Source: Gammaproteobacteria bacterium (lineage in GTDB: Bacteria > Pseudomonadota > Gammaproteobacteria > Enterobacterales > Alteromonadaceae). From it: 53,542 nucleotides of DNA. Positions 37,226 to 46,817 of this stretch are shown in pieces. A program made the translations under genes and the position numbers. The notes under the pieces were generated by a model, which saw nothing but the letters and a program-made list of their open reading frames with translations, was not told where the DNA came from and searched no databases. How positions within the stretch are numbered: the stretch's first letter is position 1; every line of letters starts with the position of its first letter. The stretch is from contig JAFLDV010000031.1 of assembly GCA_017302255.1 (NCBI GenBank), positions 1 through 53,542 on the forward strand. The letters run 5' to 3'.

Positions 37226-40200
37226 TTAGGCTGTTGGTCGTTCTAACTGCATTTTGTTTAATAAATGCTCGGCAGTCATTGGTTTGCCTAGCAGATATCC
37301 CTGAATGAAATAACACTGACGTTCGGTGAAAAACTCCAGTTGTTGTTGCGTTTCAACCCCTTCGGCAATGCAGTACATACCAAGACTATTCGCCATGCTT
37401 AACATCGCTTCAATGATCGTTTCGTCATTGCGATCGATGCCGATATCTTTGACAAAGCTTCGGTCGATTTTAATCGCGTCAATTGGCAGCTCTTTCAAGT
37501 ACTTTAATGAAGAGTAGCCAGTACCGAAATCGTCGAGTGCTAGCTGCACACCAAGCTCGCTCAAAGCCAGCATGGTCGCAATTGCACTTTGATGGTCTTG
37601 CATTAACGCACTTTCGGTCACTTCAAAGCGTAAGCATTGGGCGGGAATATTGAATTTATCGAGCAGCGCTGCAGTTTCAATCGCTAATTGTTCTTGCTCT
37701 AAATGCCGAGGTGACAAGTTCACCGAAACATAGACTTCAAACCCAGCTTGATGCCACTGTTGCAAATCAGTGAGGGCTCGGACTAATAACGCTTGTGTCA
37801 TAGGCACAATCAAACGTAAATCCTCAGCCAGTGGGATAAATTCGGCAGGCGGCACTAACATATCCTCATCAAGCCAGCGCATCAGAACTTCAACCCCGAT
37901 CATTTGATTACTGCGACTGTCATAGATTGGTTGGTAATAATTCATGAACTCATCACGTTGCCAAGCGCTGCGGATGCGAGTTTCGCGGGCGAGTTGCATA
38001 TGGGCTTTTTGATTCATGTCTTCAATGAAGAATTGGAAATTATTCCGGCCACTATCTTTGGCGTAATACATCGCCACGTCGGCATGTTTCAACAGTTCGC
38101 GGGCATCAGCGGCATCTTCTGGGTACATGGCAATCCCGATACTAGGTGACACACTGACTGTGTGATTACCAAGCTGCATCGGCTCGCCAATAGCTTTAAG
38201 CATCTTACGCGCAACATGACTGACGTTGTTGTCGTCTTTATAGCTTTCAAGAAGTACCACAAATTCATCGCCACCAAGTCGTGCCACGGTATCAGTCAGA
38301 CGTAGAGTGGTGGTAAGCCGTTTGGCCACTTGTTTTAACAATAGATCGCCAACGTCGTGCCCTAGGCTGTCATTCACTTGTTTAAATTTATCCAAGTCAA
38401 TGAAACACAGCGCAATTGAACGCTGCTCGCGTTTCGCTTGGTCAATACCATGATGGATCCTGTCCATCAATAAACTCCGATTAGGCAGACCTGTTAATGC
38501 ATCATAGTTTGCCAAATAGCGTAAATTCTCTTCTGCTTCTTTTTGTGCCGTAATGTCGGTGAACACTAAAACAAAGAATTCGACATCATCAGATTCACCA
38601 ACTGCGGACACGTTAATGAGAGTCGGTCGCTCAGTGCCATCAGGGCTTGTGACTAGCTCTTCACCTTGCCAATGCTGGTTGGCAGTCATACCGGCAAGCA
38701 ATCGCACATAGAAGCGACGACGACTAAGGCTAATGCCCAAATCGTGTTTTTGCGGTTTGTTTAGATATTCATCCATGTTGCCAAACACATCGGTAAAAGA
38801 TTGGTTTGCGGCAATAACACGTTGATCTGGATCGAGCAGCACTACCCAATCGCGCGTTTGCTGGAATGCTTCGCCGAATAAACGGGCTTTTTCTTTAGTC
38901 GCTCTGGTTTCGGTAATATTGCTGTAAGTGCCAATCACTCTAATCGCTTTAGTGCCGTCGACTTCGGTGACACGGCCGATATCGCGAAACCAAAGCCAAT
39001 GTCCGGCTTTGTGTTGCATGCGATAGGTGTAGTCAAAAGTTCGTTCAGTTGTGCCTAGAAATTTATGCCAAGCTTGCAGATATCCATCTTGATCTTCTGG
39101 GTGAATTAACGAGACATGTTGGCTTAATGAAACCGGGTTTAGTTCTTCGCTATAACCCAACATGGTGTGAACTCGATGCGCAAACATATTGTTTTTGCGT
39201 TCGTGCCACTCCCAAACACCAGAATTCACCGCATCTAGCGCCTGCTTTAACCGTTGTTCGCTGACCTGGACCTTGCTATGGGCCGTGGCTAACAGTCGTT
39301 TGTTGACTCGTCGATTGTATTGCCAAATTGCTGCCAAGATAATGAATATTGCGCCATAAGAGCCGATTGCAAATGCAGAAAGCCAAGGGGCTGGTTGAAT
39401 GCGAATATTGATACTGGCCACTGGACTTGCTAGGTCTGTGGTTTGCGAAATCGCTTGGACTTTAAATTGGTACTCGCCAGCTGCCAACTCCGGGAAAATC
39501 ACCGAGGGCGTCATTTGCAACGGATAATGTAATTCTTGTTTGCCCTCAAGCCAGAATTTGTAGCGGATCTTACTTTGATCGCGAAAATTCAAACTAGAAA
39601 ACTCAATTTTTAACCCTTGCGCTTGGTGATCAAACAAAAATGTCTTGCCGTTGATATCAGCAAAACTCGGCGTCGCCGGTTGGTTAAGCGCTTGGATGGA
39701 GGTGATAACAATACTTGGAGCTTGCGGTGCTTCTTGTAAAAGTACTGGATTAAAGCGGGTGACACCCCGATTGCTACCAAAAGCTAAATCGCCATCGGCT
39801 AGTTTCGCACTGGCCGCAAAGATAAATTCATTACTAGGTAAGCCATCTTTTTTAGTGAAGTGTTCGATGCGTAAAGTGTTTGGGTCAAGTCTCGATAATC
39901 CAGCGTTGCTTGAGAACCAGAGGTTGCCTGCACTATCTTGCTCTAAAGCATTCACTTTATTGCTCAGCAGCAGATTACCGGTATTAAATTGATGACGAAG
40001 TTTAAAATTAGTGAGGTCAAAACCTAATAAACCAACGCCATCAAAAGCCATCCAAAGCACGTTATTTTGGTCGACAGCCATATCATGAGGGAAGCGCTCG
40101 AGCAAAGGCTGGTATGGGCTTACCTGATAAATCAGTGCTGCTTTGCCGGTTTCCAAGTTAAACGACCATAACTCATCAGCCGCGCCAATAAATAGCAGCT

Positions 40201-41695
40201 CAGGACGATTGGGCAATGAACCAATAATTTTGCGGGCTTTGCCGACGGGGAGCTGGGAGTTAAGTCTCTCGATGACAGACAATGTTCCGCTTAGTGGCTG
40301 ATATTTATAGTAGTTTTCTTGGTTAAAAAACCAAAACTCTTGCTGCGGGCTATACCAGATGCCGAGGACTTGTTGCTGAAATAGCTTGAGTTGATTTTGG
40401 TCTTGCAATGGCGGCGATAGAAACTTTTGCTGTTGCGCGGAAAAATAATGCAGCCCTAATCCTGCGCGCAGCCATACATTGCCTGCTGCATCTGGATAAA
40501 TCCGGTTGACCATCGGGCGAAAATTGTTAGGGAGTTCTGCTGGGTAGGGGTGAGCGGTCACTGTGTTAGTGCGAAGGTCGACCGATTTAATGCCATCGTT
40601 ATTGCCGACCCATAACCGCTGATCTAGGCCCAGCGCCATTGTTTGCGCATTTCTACCATTCACTGCCGAGCTATTTTTTGTGATAGGAGCAATCGGAATT
40701 GTCTGAAAAAAATTGGTTTTTGGATGCCAATAGTAGGCGCCATCATCAACACTTGCTAACCAAAAACCGCCATCAGGGCTTTTGACAATGCTGTTGATTG
40801 TGTCGTGGCCAATTTCTAAATTGCTATCACTAAAGCGCCAAAGTAGTTCGGCTTTATCGCTGGTTAACTTGATTTGATATAAACCGCGGGTAGTGGCCAA
40901 TAACCAGTGTTCATTGGTCAGAATGATGTCTTGGACTTGTAAATCATCGAGCAGTTTTTTGCGGTCATTGAGGTTATTTAAGGAGATTTCAAACAACTCT
41001 GTACCTTTGGCAACCAAGAGTTTTTGTCCTGCCAATGCCATTTTGCGGATTAGTTGTGTGGAATCATTCAGTTGCAGGGATTTATGATCGCCAGAATCTA
41101 GATCTAAGGTAAAAATGCGCTGAAAACTGGCAATGTATAGTTTCCGATCGACCCGAATTAATTGCCGGATCCGGTCCATTGGGCTGCCACCAGCATTGTT
41201 TTCATACTCAAAAAGTTTGTCCAAGCGCCGCGCAGTTAAATCATAGCGGTAGACAGCCCGATTAATTGCCAGCAATAAGTGATGTTCGTCTTCGACCAGC
41301 AGGTCATGCAACACCGCCGGCCCTTGAAATTCTTGCGCGGACAAAGCAAAAACCAGCTCAGCGGTTCCTTTTGTTTTATCGACTTGGAACACTCCAGCGT
41401 TACTGGCACCAACCCAGAATCTTCGTTGATCGTCTTCCAACAATTGAACAATGCTTAGGTCTTGAAATGAATTAGCAGATGGCAGAAATTGTCTGACTTG
41501 AGTACCGTCATACAAATTAAGTCCGTTGGCTGTGGCAACCCAAAGAAAACCCTGACGATCGATAAATAACTTTTGCACAGCGCCTTGGGTTAGGCCTTGA
41601 TCAGTGGTTAGCGGCGTAAGTAATGGTGATGCTGAAGCGGCAAAAGCAAAAAGGCTTAGCCAAAATAAGGCAAACAAGCGGAAAACATGCATCAT
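37226..41695 (-). CDS. Two-component-propeller/PAS/GGDEF/EAL signalling protein
   Basis: A 1489-residue transmembrane c-di-GMP protein. A signal peptide (1-22) precedes a periplasmic ligand-sensing beta-propeller (about 25-690) with many LWVATANGLNLYD-like repeats. A Y_Y_Y domain leads to a membrane helix near 768-792, then two PAS domains (about 810-930 and 945-1060). The cyclase motif GGDEF (near 1141) is intact with an I-site RLTD five residues before it. The EAL domain has EVL in place of EAL, with DDFGTGYSSL, NLSPRHL and EGVETQ present, so both activities look possible. Start and signal are well defined. It probably turns a periplasmic cue into changed c-di-GMP, for which the PilZ protein is one reader. 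Confidence 0.93.
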   Translation of the reverse strand: MMHVFRLFALFWLSLFAFAASASPLLTPLTTDQGLTQGAVQKLFIDRQGFLWVATANGLNLYDGTQVRQFLPSANSFQDLSIVQLLEDDQRRFWVGASNAGVFQVDKTKGTAELVFALSAQEFQGPAVLHDLLVEDEHHLLLAINRAVYRYDLTARRLDKLFEYENNAGGSPMDRIRQLIRVDRKLYIASFQRIFTLDLDSGDHKSLQLNDSTQLIRKMALAGQKLLVAKGTELFEISLNNLNDRKKLLDDLQVQDIILTNEHWLLATTRGLYQIKLTSDKAELLWRFSDSNLEIGHDTINSIVKSPDGGFWLASVDDGAYYWHPKTNFFQTIPIAPITKNSSAVNGRNAQTMALGLDQRLWVGNNDGIKSVDLRTNTVTAHPYPAELPNNFRPMVNRIYPDAAGNVWLRAGLGLHYFSAQQQKFLSPPLQDQNQLKLFQQQVLGIWYSPQQEFWFFNQENYYKYQPLSGTLSVIERLNSQLPVGKARKIIGSLPNRPELLFIGAADELWSFNLETGKAALIYQVSPYQPLLERFPHDMAVDQNNVLWMAFDGVGLLGFDLTNFKLRHQFNTGNLLLSNKVNALEQDSAGNLWFSSNAGLSRLDPNTLRIEHFTKKDGLPSNEFIFAASAKLADGDLAFGSNRGVTRFNPVLLQEAPQAPSIVITSIQALNQPATPSFADINGKTFLFDHQAQGLKIEFSSLNFRDQSKIRYKFWLEGKQELHYPLQMTPSVIFPELAAGEYQFKVQAISQTTDLASPVASINIRIQPAPWLSAFAIGSYGAIFIILAAIWQYNRRVNKRLLATAHSKVQVSEQRLKQALDAVNSGVWEWHERKNNMFAHRVHTMLGYSEELNPVSLSQHVSLIHPEDQDGYLQAWHKFLGTTERTFDYTYRMQHKAGHWLWFRDIGRVTEVDGTKAIRVIGTYSNITETRATKEKARLFGEAFQQTRDWVVLLDPDQRVIAANQSFTDVFGNMDEYLNKPQKHDLGISLSRRRFYVRLLAGMTANQHWQGEELVTSPDGTERPTLINVSAVGESDDVEFFVLVFTDITAQKEAEENLRYLANYDALTGLPNRSLLMDRIHHGIDQAKREQRSIALCFIDLDKFKQVNDSLGHDVGDLLLKQVAKRLTTTLRLTDTVARLGGDEFVVLLESYKDDNNVSHVARKMLKAIGEPMQLGNHTVSVSPSIGIAMYPEDAADARELLKHADVAMYYAKDSGRNNFQFFIEDMNQKAHMQLARETRIRSAWQRDEFMNYYQPIYDSRSNQMIGVEVLMRWLDEDMLVPPAEFIPLAEDLRLIVPMTQALLVRALTDLQQWHQAGFEVYVSVNLSPRHLEQEQLAIETAALLDKFNIPAQCLRFEVTESALMQDHQSAIATMLALSELGVQLALDDFGTGYSSLKYLKELPIDAIKIDRSFVKDIGIDRNDETIIEAMLSMANSLGMYCIAEGVETQQQLEFFTERQCYFIQGYLLGKPMTAEHLLNKMQLERPTA

Positions 41696-41812
41696 CGTGC
41701 GTAAAATTCGGTAAAAATAACGAAAAGCATATGAAACATTTTGACTGGACCCGAAGCGTAATGGTGCGAAAATAACGAAATGCAGCTGAACTGTCTAGTG
41801 CATTTACCGATT

Positions 41813-42781
41813 TTATAGTGCCGCCACCCGTAGTGCAACCAAACCAAAAACCAATAGGATCGCAACTCGTTGTAATTGTGTGGCAATAGTGAGCGCTTTT
41901 AGCAGATGCGCTGCGGTCGGTTGTGTATCCGGACCAATCCGAACTCGTGGCACCTTCTCATTCTCATAGTAAATCGGGCCTGCAACACTGCATTTCAGCG
42001 CAGCAGCCCATGCGCTTAACAACCAGCGGCTGGTAAAGCTGAGTTGCCTGTCTTGGCTATATTTGTGGAAAGTCAAAGTGTCTCGAATATTTACCCAAAG
42101 CGCTAGTAACAGCGTATTACCAAGTAGCGGCACTGCGCTAAAAACACGTTCGACTATCGAAACAAAAAAACCAAATTCCCGTTGCCTTAACAGTTTAGGA
42201 TTCCATTGTTGTTGTAGCTCTAACAGCAAACGGTAGCAGCATGCTGCGATACCACCGCCAACCAAATACCAAAACAACACACCAAACCAGTGCTTGCTCA
42301 GTCTGAAGGCAGTTGCATCAAGTGCTGCTTTTGCGATACCCGCATTGGACAACTTGTCAGTCTTTCGAAGTACCAACGAAGATAATTGATCGCGCGCTAG
42401 GCTAGTTTGTTGCTTTTCAATGCTTTGTGAGACTTGCCGGATCTGATTTGCATAGAATTGCCAATCGAGGGACAAATACAACAAAAAAGCCTGAAAAAAC
42501 TCTGGCCATGCAGACAATTCTTCAAAGGCAATCAGCAGCACAGCAAAGGGCACCAGCATCACCAGTGTCGCTAAGGCTCCGGCTAAATATTGTTGCTGCC
42601 GACCATTGCTTGGTTTTGCCACTTTTGCTCGAATGGCATTGGCAACAGCACGAATAAAAAACCAAGGTTGATAACTTGCTGGCAAAGGCGCAAAGCGGCT
42701 GAATAATAACACTACCACCGCAAGCAGTGGCTGTTGCAAAGCGCTTTGTTCTAGCATTTGCCAGAAGCTATCAACATCCAT
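41813..42781 (-). CDS. CbiB/CobD-like membrane protein, divergent
   Basis: A 322-residue inner-membrane protein of about five hydrophobic segments, related to CbiB/CobD adenosylcobinamide-phosphate synthase. It shares the FGVLFWYLVGGG segment, the LSFTSRWLLSAWAAALKCSVAGPIYY end and YENEKVPRVRIGP. The conserved acidic/Asn motif usually just before LFW is replaced by LDATAFRLSKHW, so the cobalamin reaction is doubtful. No other cobalamin genes are visible. The start shares one base with the mtnN stop (TAATG), so it is co-expressed with mtnN. AmpE-type relatives are the main alternative. Confidence 0.78.
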   Translation of the reverse strand: MDVDSFWQMLEQSALQQPLLAVVVLLFSRFAPLPASYQPWFFIRAVANAIRAKVAKPSNGRQQQYLAGALATLVMLVPFAVLLIAFEELSAWPEFFQAFLLYLSLDWQFYANQIRQVSQSIEKQQTSLARDQLSSLVLRKTDKLSNAGIAKAALDATAFRLSKHWFGVLFWYLVGGGIAACCYRLLLELQQQWNPKLLRQREFGFFVSIVERVFSAVPLLGNTLLLALWVNIRDTLTFHKYSQDRQLSFTSRWLLSAWAAALKCSVAGPIYYENEKVPRVRIGPDTQPTAAHLLKALTIATQLQRVAILLVFGLVALRVAAL

Positions 42782-43491
42782 TACAACTGAACCTGCGCCA
42801 ATTCGCCAATCAGTTGCAGAACCATGGCACAGCTGTTGCGAGAAGCGACTTCTAAATAGGCTTCAAAAGAACTTGGCGATTCTTTACCTGCAATGTCACT
42901 CAAACTGCGGATCACCACAAATGGAGTTTCTAACTGGTAGCAGCTTTGTGCTATTGCCGCGCCTTCCATTTCTACAGCTAACATCGTAGGAAAGGTAGCT
43001 CTGGTCTTTGCGACACGTTCAGGATCGCACATAAACACGTCACCCGTGGTGATTAGGCCGTGTTTGGTTTTACAAAATCCAAGCGCGGCGATACTGCGAT
43101 CGGCCGCTGCAATCAGCGTAGGATGTGCAGTAAATGCGGCAGGAAGTCGTGGAACCTGACCTGGCTCGTAACCAAAAGCAGTCACGTCTACGTCGTGATG
43201 ACGGACTTCAGTGGAAATTACGATATCGCCAACGTTTAGCTCTGGATCAAAGCCACCCGCTGAACCAGTATTGATCACACAAGATGGTTTATATAATTGG
43301 ATCAATAAGGTTGTGGCAATTGCAGCAGTAACTTTGCCGATCCCACTTTGCACTAGCACCACGTCGCAACCATTGAGTTGACCACGGTGAAATTCAAATT
43401 GCGAAATTTTGGTGGTTTCGACGGCTTGCAATTGTTGTTTTAACAGCGCGACTTCTTGTTCCATCGCGCCGATAATTCCGATCAGTTTCAT
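42781..43491 (-). CDS. mtnN: 5'-methylthioadenosine/S-adenosylhomocysteine nucleosidase
   Basis: Hydrolyses MTA and SAH to adenine plus the ribose thioethers, clearing SAM by-products and feeding autoinducer-2 or methionine salvage. The start at 43491 gives 236 residues beginning MKLIGIIGAMEQEV, with Glu11 of the active site. AVEMEGAAIAQ and SLSDIAGKE hold the other catalytic Glu and Asp. An ATG one codon earlier is equally possible from spacing to GGAA. It shares its stop with the CbiB-like start. Confidence 0.97.
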   Translation of the reverse strand: MKLIGIIGAMEQEVALLKQQLQAVETTKISQFEFHRGQLNGCDVVLVQSGIGKVTAAIATTLLIQLYKPSCVINTGSAGGFDPELNVGDIVISTEVRHHDVDVTAFGYEPGQVPRLPAAFTAHPTLIAAADRSIAALGFCKTKHGLITTGDVFMCDPERVAKTRATFPTMLAVEMEGAAIAQSCYQLETPFVVIRSLSDIAGKESPSSFEAYLEVASRNSCAMVLQLIGELAQVQL

Positions 43492-43568
43492 CATGCGGTT
43501 CCAGGCTGAAAAAACGCCATTATACCGCTATGAACGCCATTTGTGGCGATAGATTTTTCTCGCAGACT

Positions 43569-44465
43569 TTACGAGAAATGTAACGTCGTTGCCGCGCCAT
43601 CGGTTAAGGTGCCAGCTTGATAATCACGGATTGCCTGATCGATTTCGGCAACTGTGTTCATCACAAAAGGACCATATTGCACAATTGGCTCGCCGATAGG
43701 TTTAGCCGCAAGCACTAGCAAGCGCACCGCCTCATTAGCGGTAAGTGTCAGCTGTGTACCGTCAGTGAGCACTGCTGCATGGTGGCGCGGGATTGCAGGG
43801 GTCTGTTGACCTACCAAAACTTCGCCAACAAAAGGATAAACCAGTGCATTGTGGCCTTGTGGCAGCGAAAAACTGACTTCATCACCGGCATTTAAACTGA
43901 AATCTAAATAAAGTGGAGCAGTGCTTAACCCCTGCACAGGGCCTTTAACTGTGCCGCCATCAGCGCTAATAAAATCGCCGGCAATTACTTTTACCCAGCT
44001 ATTACCGCCAAGTGACAGTTGCGGGATTTGTTCCGGAGTCAGATCAACATATGCCGCCGCTTTCATTTTTTCTTTGGCCGGCAGATTGAGCCAAAGCTGA
44101 AAGCCTTGCATCAACCCTGATTGTTGTTGCGGCATTTCCGAATGAATAATGCCGCGGCCTGCGGTCATCCATTGTACGCCACCACTTTTTAAATGCCCTT
44201 GATTGCCAAGATGGTCTTCATGCAGCATGTGACCAGCCAGCATATAAGTGACAGTTTCAAAACCGCGATGCGGGTGTGGAGGAAAACCAGCGATATAATC
44301 TGAAGCTTCATCAGAGCCAAAGCAGTCCAGCATTAAAAATGGGTCTAGTCGCAGATGCTGTTGCAGACCTAAACTACGCTGAATTTTTACGCCGGCGCCG
44401 TCAGAGACTGTTTGCGCTTTGATAATGGAACGGACAACTCGTTGATTCATCATATCTTGGCTCAT
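43569..44465 (-). CDS. Pirin family protein
   Basis: A 298-residue bicupin pirin. The metal site is visible as HPHRGFETVTY and the later His/Glu in HLKSGGVQWMTAGRGIIHSEMP, and a C-terminal pirin domain follows (PVQGLSTAPLYLDFSL). Bacterial pirins have been described as quercetinases or redox/metabolic regulators; nothing nearby decides which. The 122-base upstream gap contains AT-rich sequence but no promoter I can defend. Confidence 0.92.
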   Translation of the reverse strand: MSQDMMNQRVVRSIIKAQTVSDGAGVKIQRSLGLQQHLRLDPFLMLDCFGSDEASDYIAGFPPHPHRGFETVTYMLAGHMLHEDHLGNQGHLKSGGVQWMTAGRGIIHSEMPQQQSGLMQGFQLWLNLPAKEKMKAAAYVDLTPEQIPQLSLGGNSWVKVIAGDFISADGGTVKGPVQGLSTAPLYLDFSLNAGDEVSFSLPQGHNALVYPFVGEVLVGQQTPAIPRHHAAVLTDGTQLTLTANEAVRLLVLAAKPIGEPIVQYGPFVMNTVAEIDQAIRDYQAGTLTDGAATTLHFS

Positions 44466-44587
44466 TAGATTTTCGCTTCTATGGTCTTAGTGGTTTGCGA
44501 TTTGTTCTAGTAAACCGCAATTTCATTCGATTAAAAAGTGCGAAAATTCCGATAATTAGTTCGATTTAGTCGAAGTATTCGCCACTT

Positions 44588-45298
44588 TTAGTGGTTAATT
44601 TTCCTGTTCTCGTGGTTTAACAACCAGATTTTGCGCGATAAACCTCCGGCATAACCGGTCATGCTGCCATTTTGACCTATGACTCGATGGCAAGGCACCA
44701 CGATAGCCAAAGGATTACGGCCATTTGCAGCGCCAACCGCTCGGACGGCTTTCGGCCGCGCTATTGCATTGGCGATATCGCCATAGCTACAGTGACCTCC
44801 ATAGGGGATTTGCCGTAATTGTTGCCACACTTGCTGCTGAAATTCAGTACCGTCCGCGGCAAGGGGGAGTGTGAACTCCGTACGGTTTTTTTCAAAATAT
44901 TCAGTAAGCTGAGATAAACCAAGTTGCAGTATCTCTGCAATTTCTTCAGTGAGTTCATGATTTTGTAACCCGCTAGAGCATTGGTTCAGCACTTGGGGTT
45001 TCTGAAGAACCAAACATAGGTTGTTGCGTGATTGAGCATCGCGCAATGTTAGTGGTAGTTCGGCAGTTGCGAGAAGGTCGCCTTGCCGCGGCTCATTAAA
45101 ACTCAATTGCGCTTCTAACTGCTGGCGATCGGCGGCGATTTTGACGTTGGCAAGGTCCCGATCTTTATCCGCACTTACATCGACAAATTCGATGGCAACA
45201 AAGCCACGTTTGCAGGCCGTCAGCACTAAATCGCCGATGGGTGTGCGCAAAGCTGCAGTCATCGTCAACATATTGCGTTCGTTTAAAATTGTAGGCAT
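44588..45298 (-). CDS. ogt: Methylated-DNA--protein-cysteine methyltransferase
   Basis: A suicide enzyme that removes O6-methylguanine and O4-methylthymine from DNA. The C-terminal catalytic domain contains [10 protein letters not shown] with the acceptor Cys and the helix-turn-helix region around [12 protein letters not shown]. At 236 residues it is longer than usual, with an extended N-terminal ribonuclease-like domain (about 10-120). The ATG lies 5 bases after the Ada-AlkA stop with AGGA upstream, so both are co-transcribed and together cover alkylation damage. Confidence 0.93.
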   Translation of the reverse strand: MPTILNERNMLTMTAALRTPIGDLVLTACKRGFVAIEFVDVSADKDRDLANVKIAADRQQLEAQLSFNEPRQGDLLATAELPLTLRDAQSRNNLCLVLQKPQVLNQCSSGLQNHELTEEIAEILQLGLSQLTEYFEKNRTEFTLPLAADGTEFQQQVWQQLRQIPYGGHCSYGDIANAIARPKAVRAVGAANGRNPLAIVVPCHRVIGQNGSMTGYAGGLSRKIWLLNHENRKINH

Positions 45299-45302
45299 GC
45301 GC

Positions 45303-46739
45303 TCAATCCTGCTTGGGTTTTTGTTTGTTGGCAGTGGCGGTTAACTTATTGGGTTTAGCGGGTAAGTTAAACCATAGTTGCAAGGTCGCGTAACTGCGCC
45401 AAGGTGAAAGCATAGAATCAGTGATAGGTGTCGCACGCTGTTGTAGTGCTTTTTGGATCCCCAGATCACCGGCTAACCATATGTCACTGTCACTCATGCC
45501 GCGCATTTTGGCATAGGCGATGGTCCAAGGTCCTATGCCTTTTAAACAGAGCCATTCACTCGGATCTGCATCTGGCTTGTCGAGTACAGCTTGAGCCAGC
45601 GCCTTTAATGTTTCGCGCCGAGCTTGTGGTACTTTAATCATCGCCAAATCGCTATGTGCAACAGCACTTGGCGTTGGAAAAAGTCGCATAGCAACACCGT
45701 CCGGCGTGTCCAACGCCGGAATGGGTTCACCAAGTTCAGCGCATAAGCGGTTGAGTTGAGCGCGAGCCCCGGCGACACTCACTTGTTGCCCGAGCACCGC
45801 CCGCACAGCCGCCTCCCAGCGGTCCCAAACTCCCGGGATCCTTAGTCCTTGGATATGTGACTCTTGAAAAAAGCCGCTTAGATGCTGATCGATCTGCTGC
45901 ATGTCGGCATCAAGATCGAGCAGTCGACGCAATTTACTGATCACAATGCTTAAACCATCTGGGTAGGGCCAATGTAAGGTTAATTGCAGTACTGTTTTCA
46001 CCGGATCTGGGCGAACTTCGAACCATCCTTGGCGATGTTCGATGGCAATAGTCCGTCCATAACAATCGCCGTGCTGCCATTCCATTCCTGAAAGTGTGCG
46101 AGCTTGCCAAAATTGCAATAGTTGTTGCCATGCCATCGGAGGTCTATAAGCAAGCTCTAGCGTTAACAGTGGAGATGAGTGGGACATTCGATGGCCTCTA
46201 ATTTGACTTGGGGTCAGTTTTAATTGTTGTTTAAATTCGTCTTGGAATCGCCGCACGCTATGAAATCCGGCATGCAGAGCGATGTCGGCAACGGGGAGGG
46301 CAGTTTGGTGCAATAATTGTTTGGCGAACAATACTTGCTGGTACAGCGCATATTGTTTGGCAGAGATGCCAAGACGTTGAAAGAGTTTACGTAAATATCT
46401 GTCGGAGATACCTAGTCGTTCACACAATTGCTGCTGGTTGCCATCAATCAATACACCTTGTTCGATGAGTTTGACCGCCCGACGAAGGGTGGTGTCGCTG
46501 CCAAGCCAAGCCGGAGAGCCGGGCGCGCTATCTGGACGACAACGCAGGCATGGCCGAAAACCGGCAACTGCTGCGGCAATAGCACTTGGAAAGTATTGGA
46601 CATTCTGCTCTTTGGCTGGCGGTGCTGGGCAAATAGGTCGGCAGTAGATGCCGGTGCTGGTTACTGCGACAAAAAACAAGCCGTCAAATCTGGCATCTCT
46701 GGCCATTCGTGCTTGTTGATAGCTGATTAATTTGTCCAT
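45303..46739 (-). CDS. Ada-type zinc/AraC regulator fused to AlkA glycosylase
   Basis: A fusion protein of 478 residues. The N-terminus is an Ada zinc domain with Cys33, Cys37, Cys64 and Cys67, matching E. coli Ada Cys38-Cys72; Cys33 would be the methylphosphotriester acceptor. An AraC helix-turn-helix pair (about 85-185) follows, then the AlkA N-terminal and HhH-GPD domains with [12 protein letters not shown] and the catalytic Asp in WLAGDLGIQ. It would sense methyl damage, regulate transcription and excise 3-methyladenine. The ATG at 46739 is chosen over 46808 because homology begins at MDKL and GGAG is upstream. Ogt follows. Confidence 0.92.
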   Translation of the reverse strand: MDKLISYQQARMARDARFDGLFFVAVTSTGIYCRPICPAPPAKEQNVQYFPSAIAAAVAGFRPCLRCRPDSAPGSPAWLGSDTTLRRAVKLIEQGVLIDGNQQQLCERLGISDRYLRKLFQRLGISAKQYALYQQVLFAKQLLHQTALPVADIALHAGFHSVRRFQDEFKQQLKLTPSQIRGHRMSHSSPLLTLELAYRPPMAWQQLLQFWQARTLSGMEWQHGDCYGRTIAIEHRQGWFEVRPDPVKTVLQLTLHWPYPDGLSIVISKLRRLLDLDADMQQIDQHLSGFFQESHIQGLRIPGVWDRWEAAVRAVLGQQVSVAGARAQLNRLCAELGEPIPALDTPDGVAMRLFPTPSAVAHSDLAMIKVPQARRETLKALAQAVLDKPDADPSEWLCLKGIGPWTIAYAKMRGMSDSDIWLAGDLGIQKALQQRATPITDSMLSPWRSYATLQLWFNLPAKPNKLTATANKQKPKQD

Positions 46740-46817
46740 TGATTCCAACTCCAGTGCGACAAGGCCAGTGTAACGGAAAAATTTCGCCACACTAGCCAGA
46801 TCCGGCACTGAATTGGT

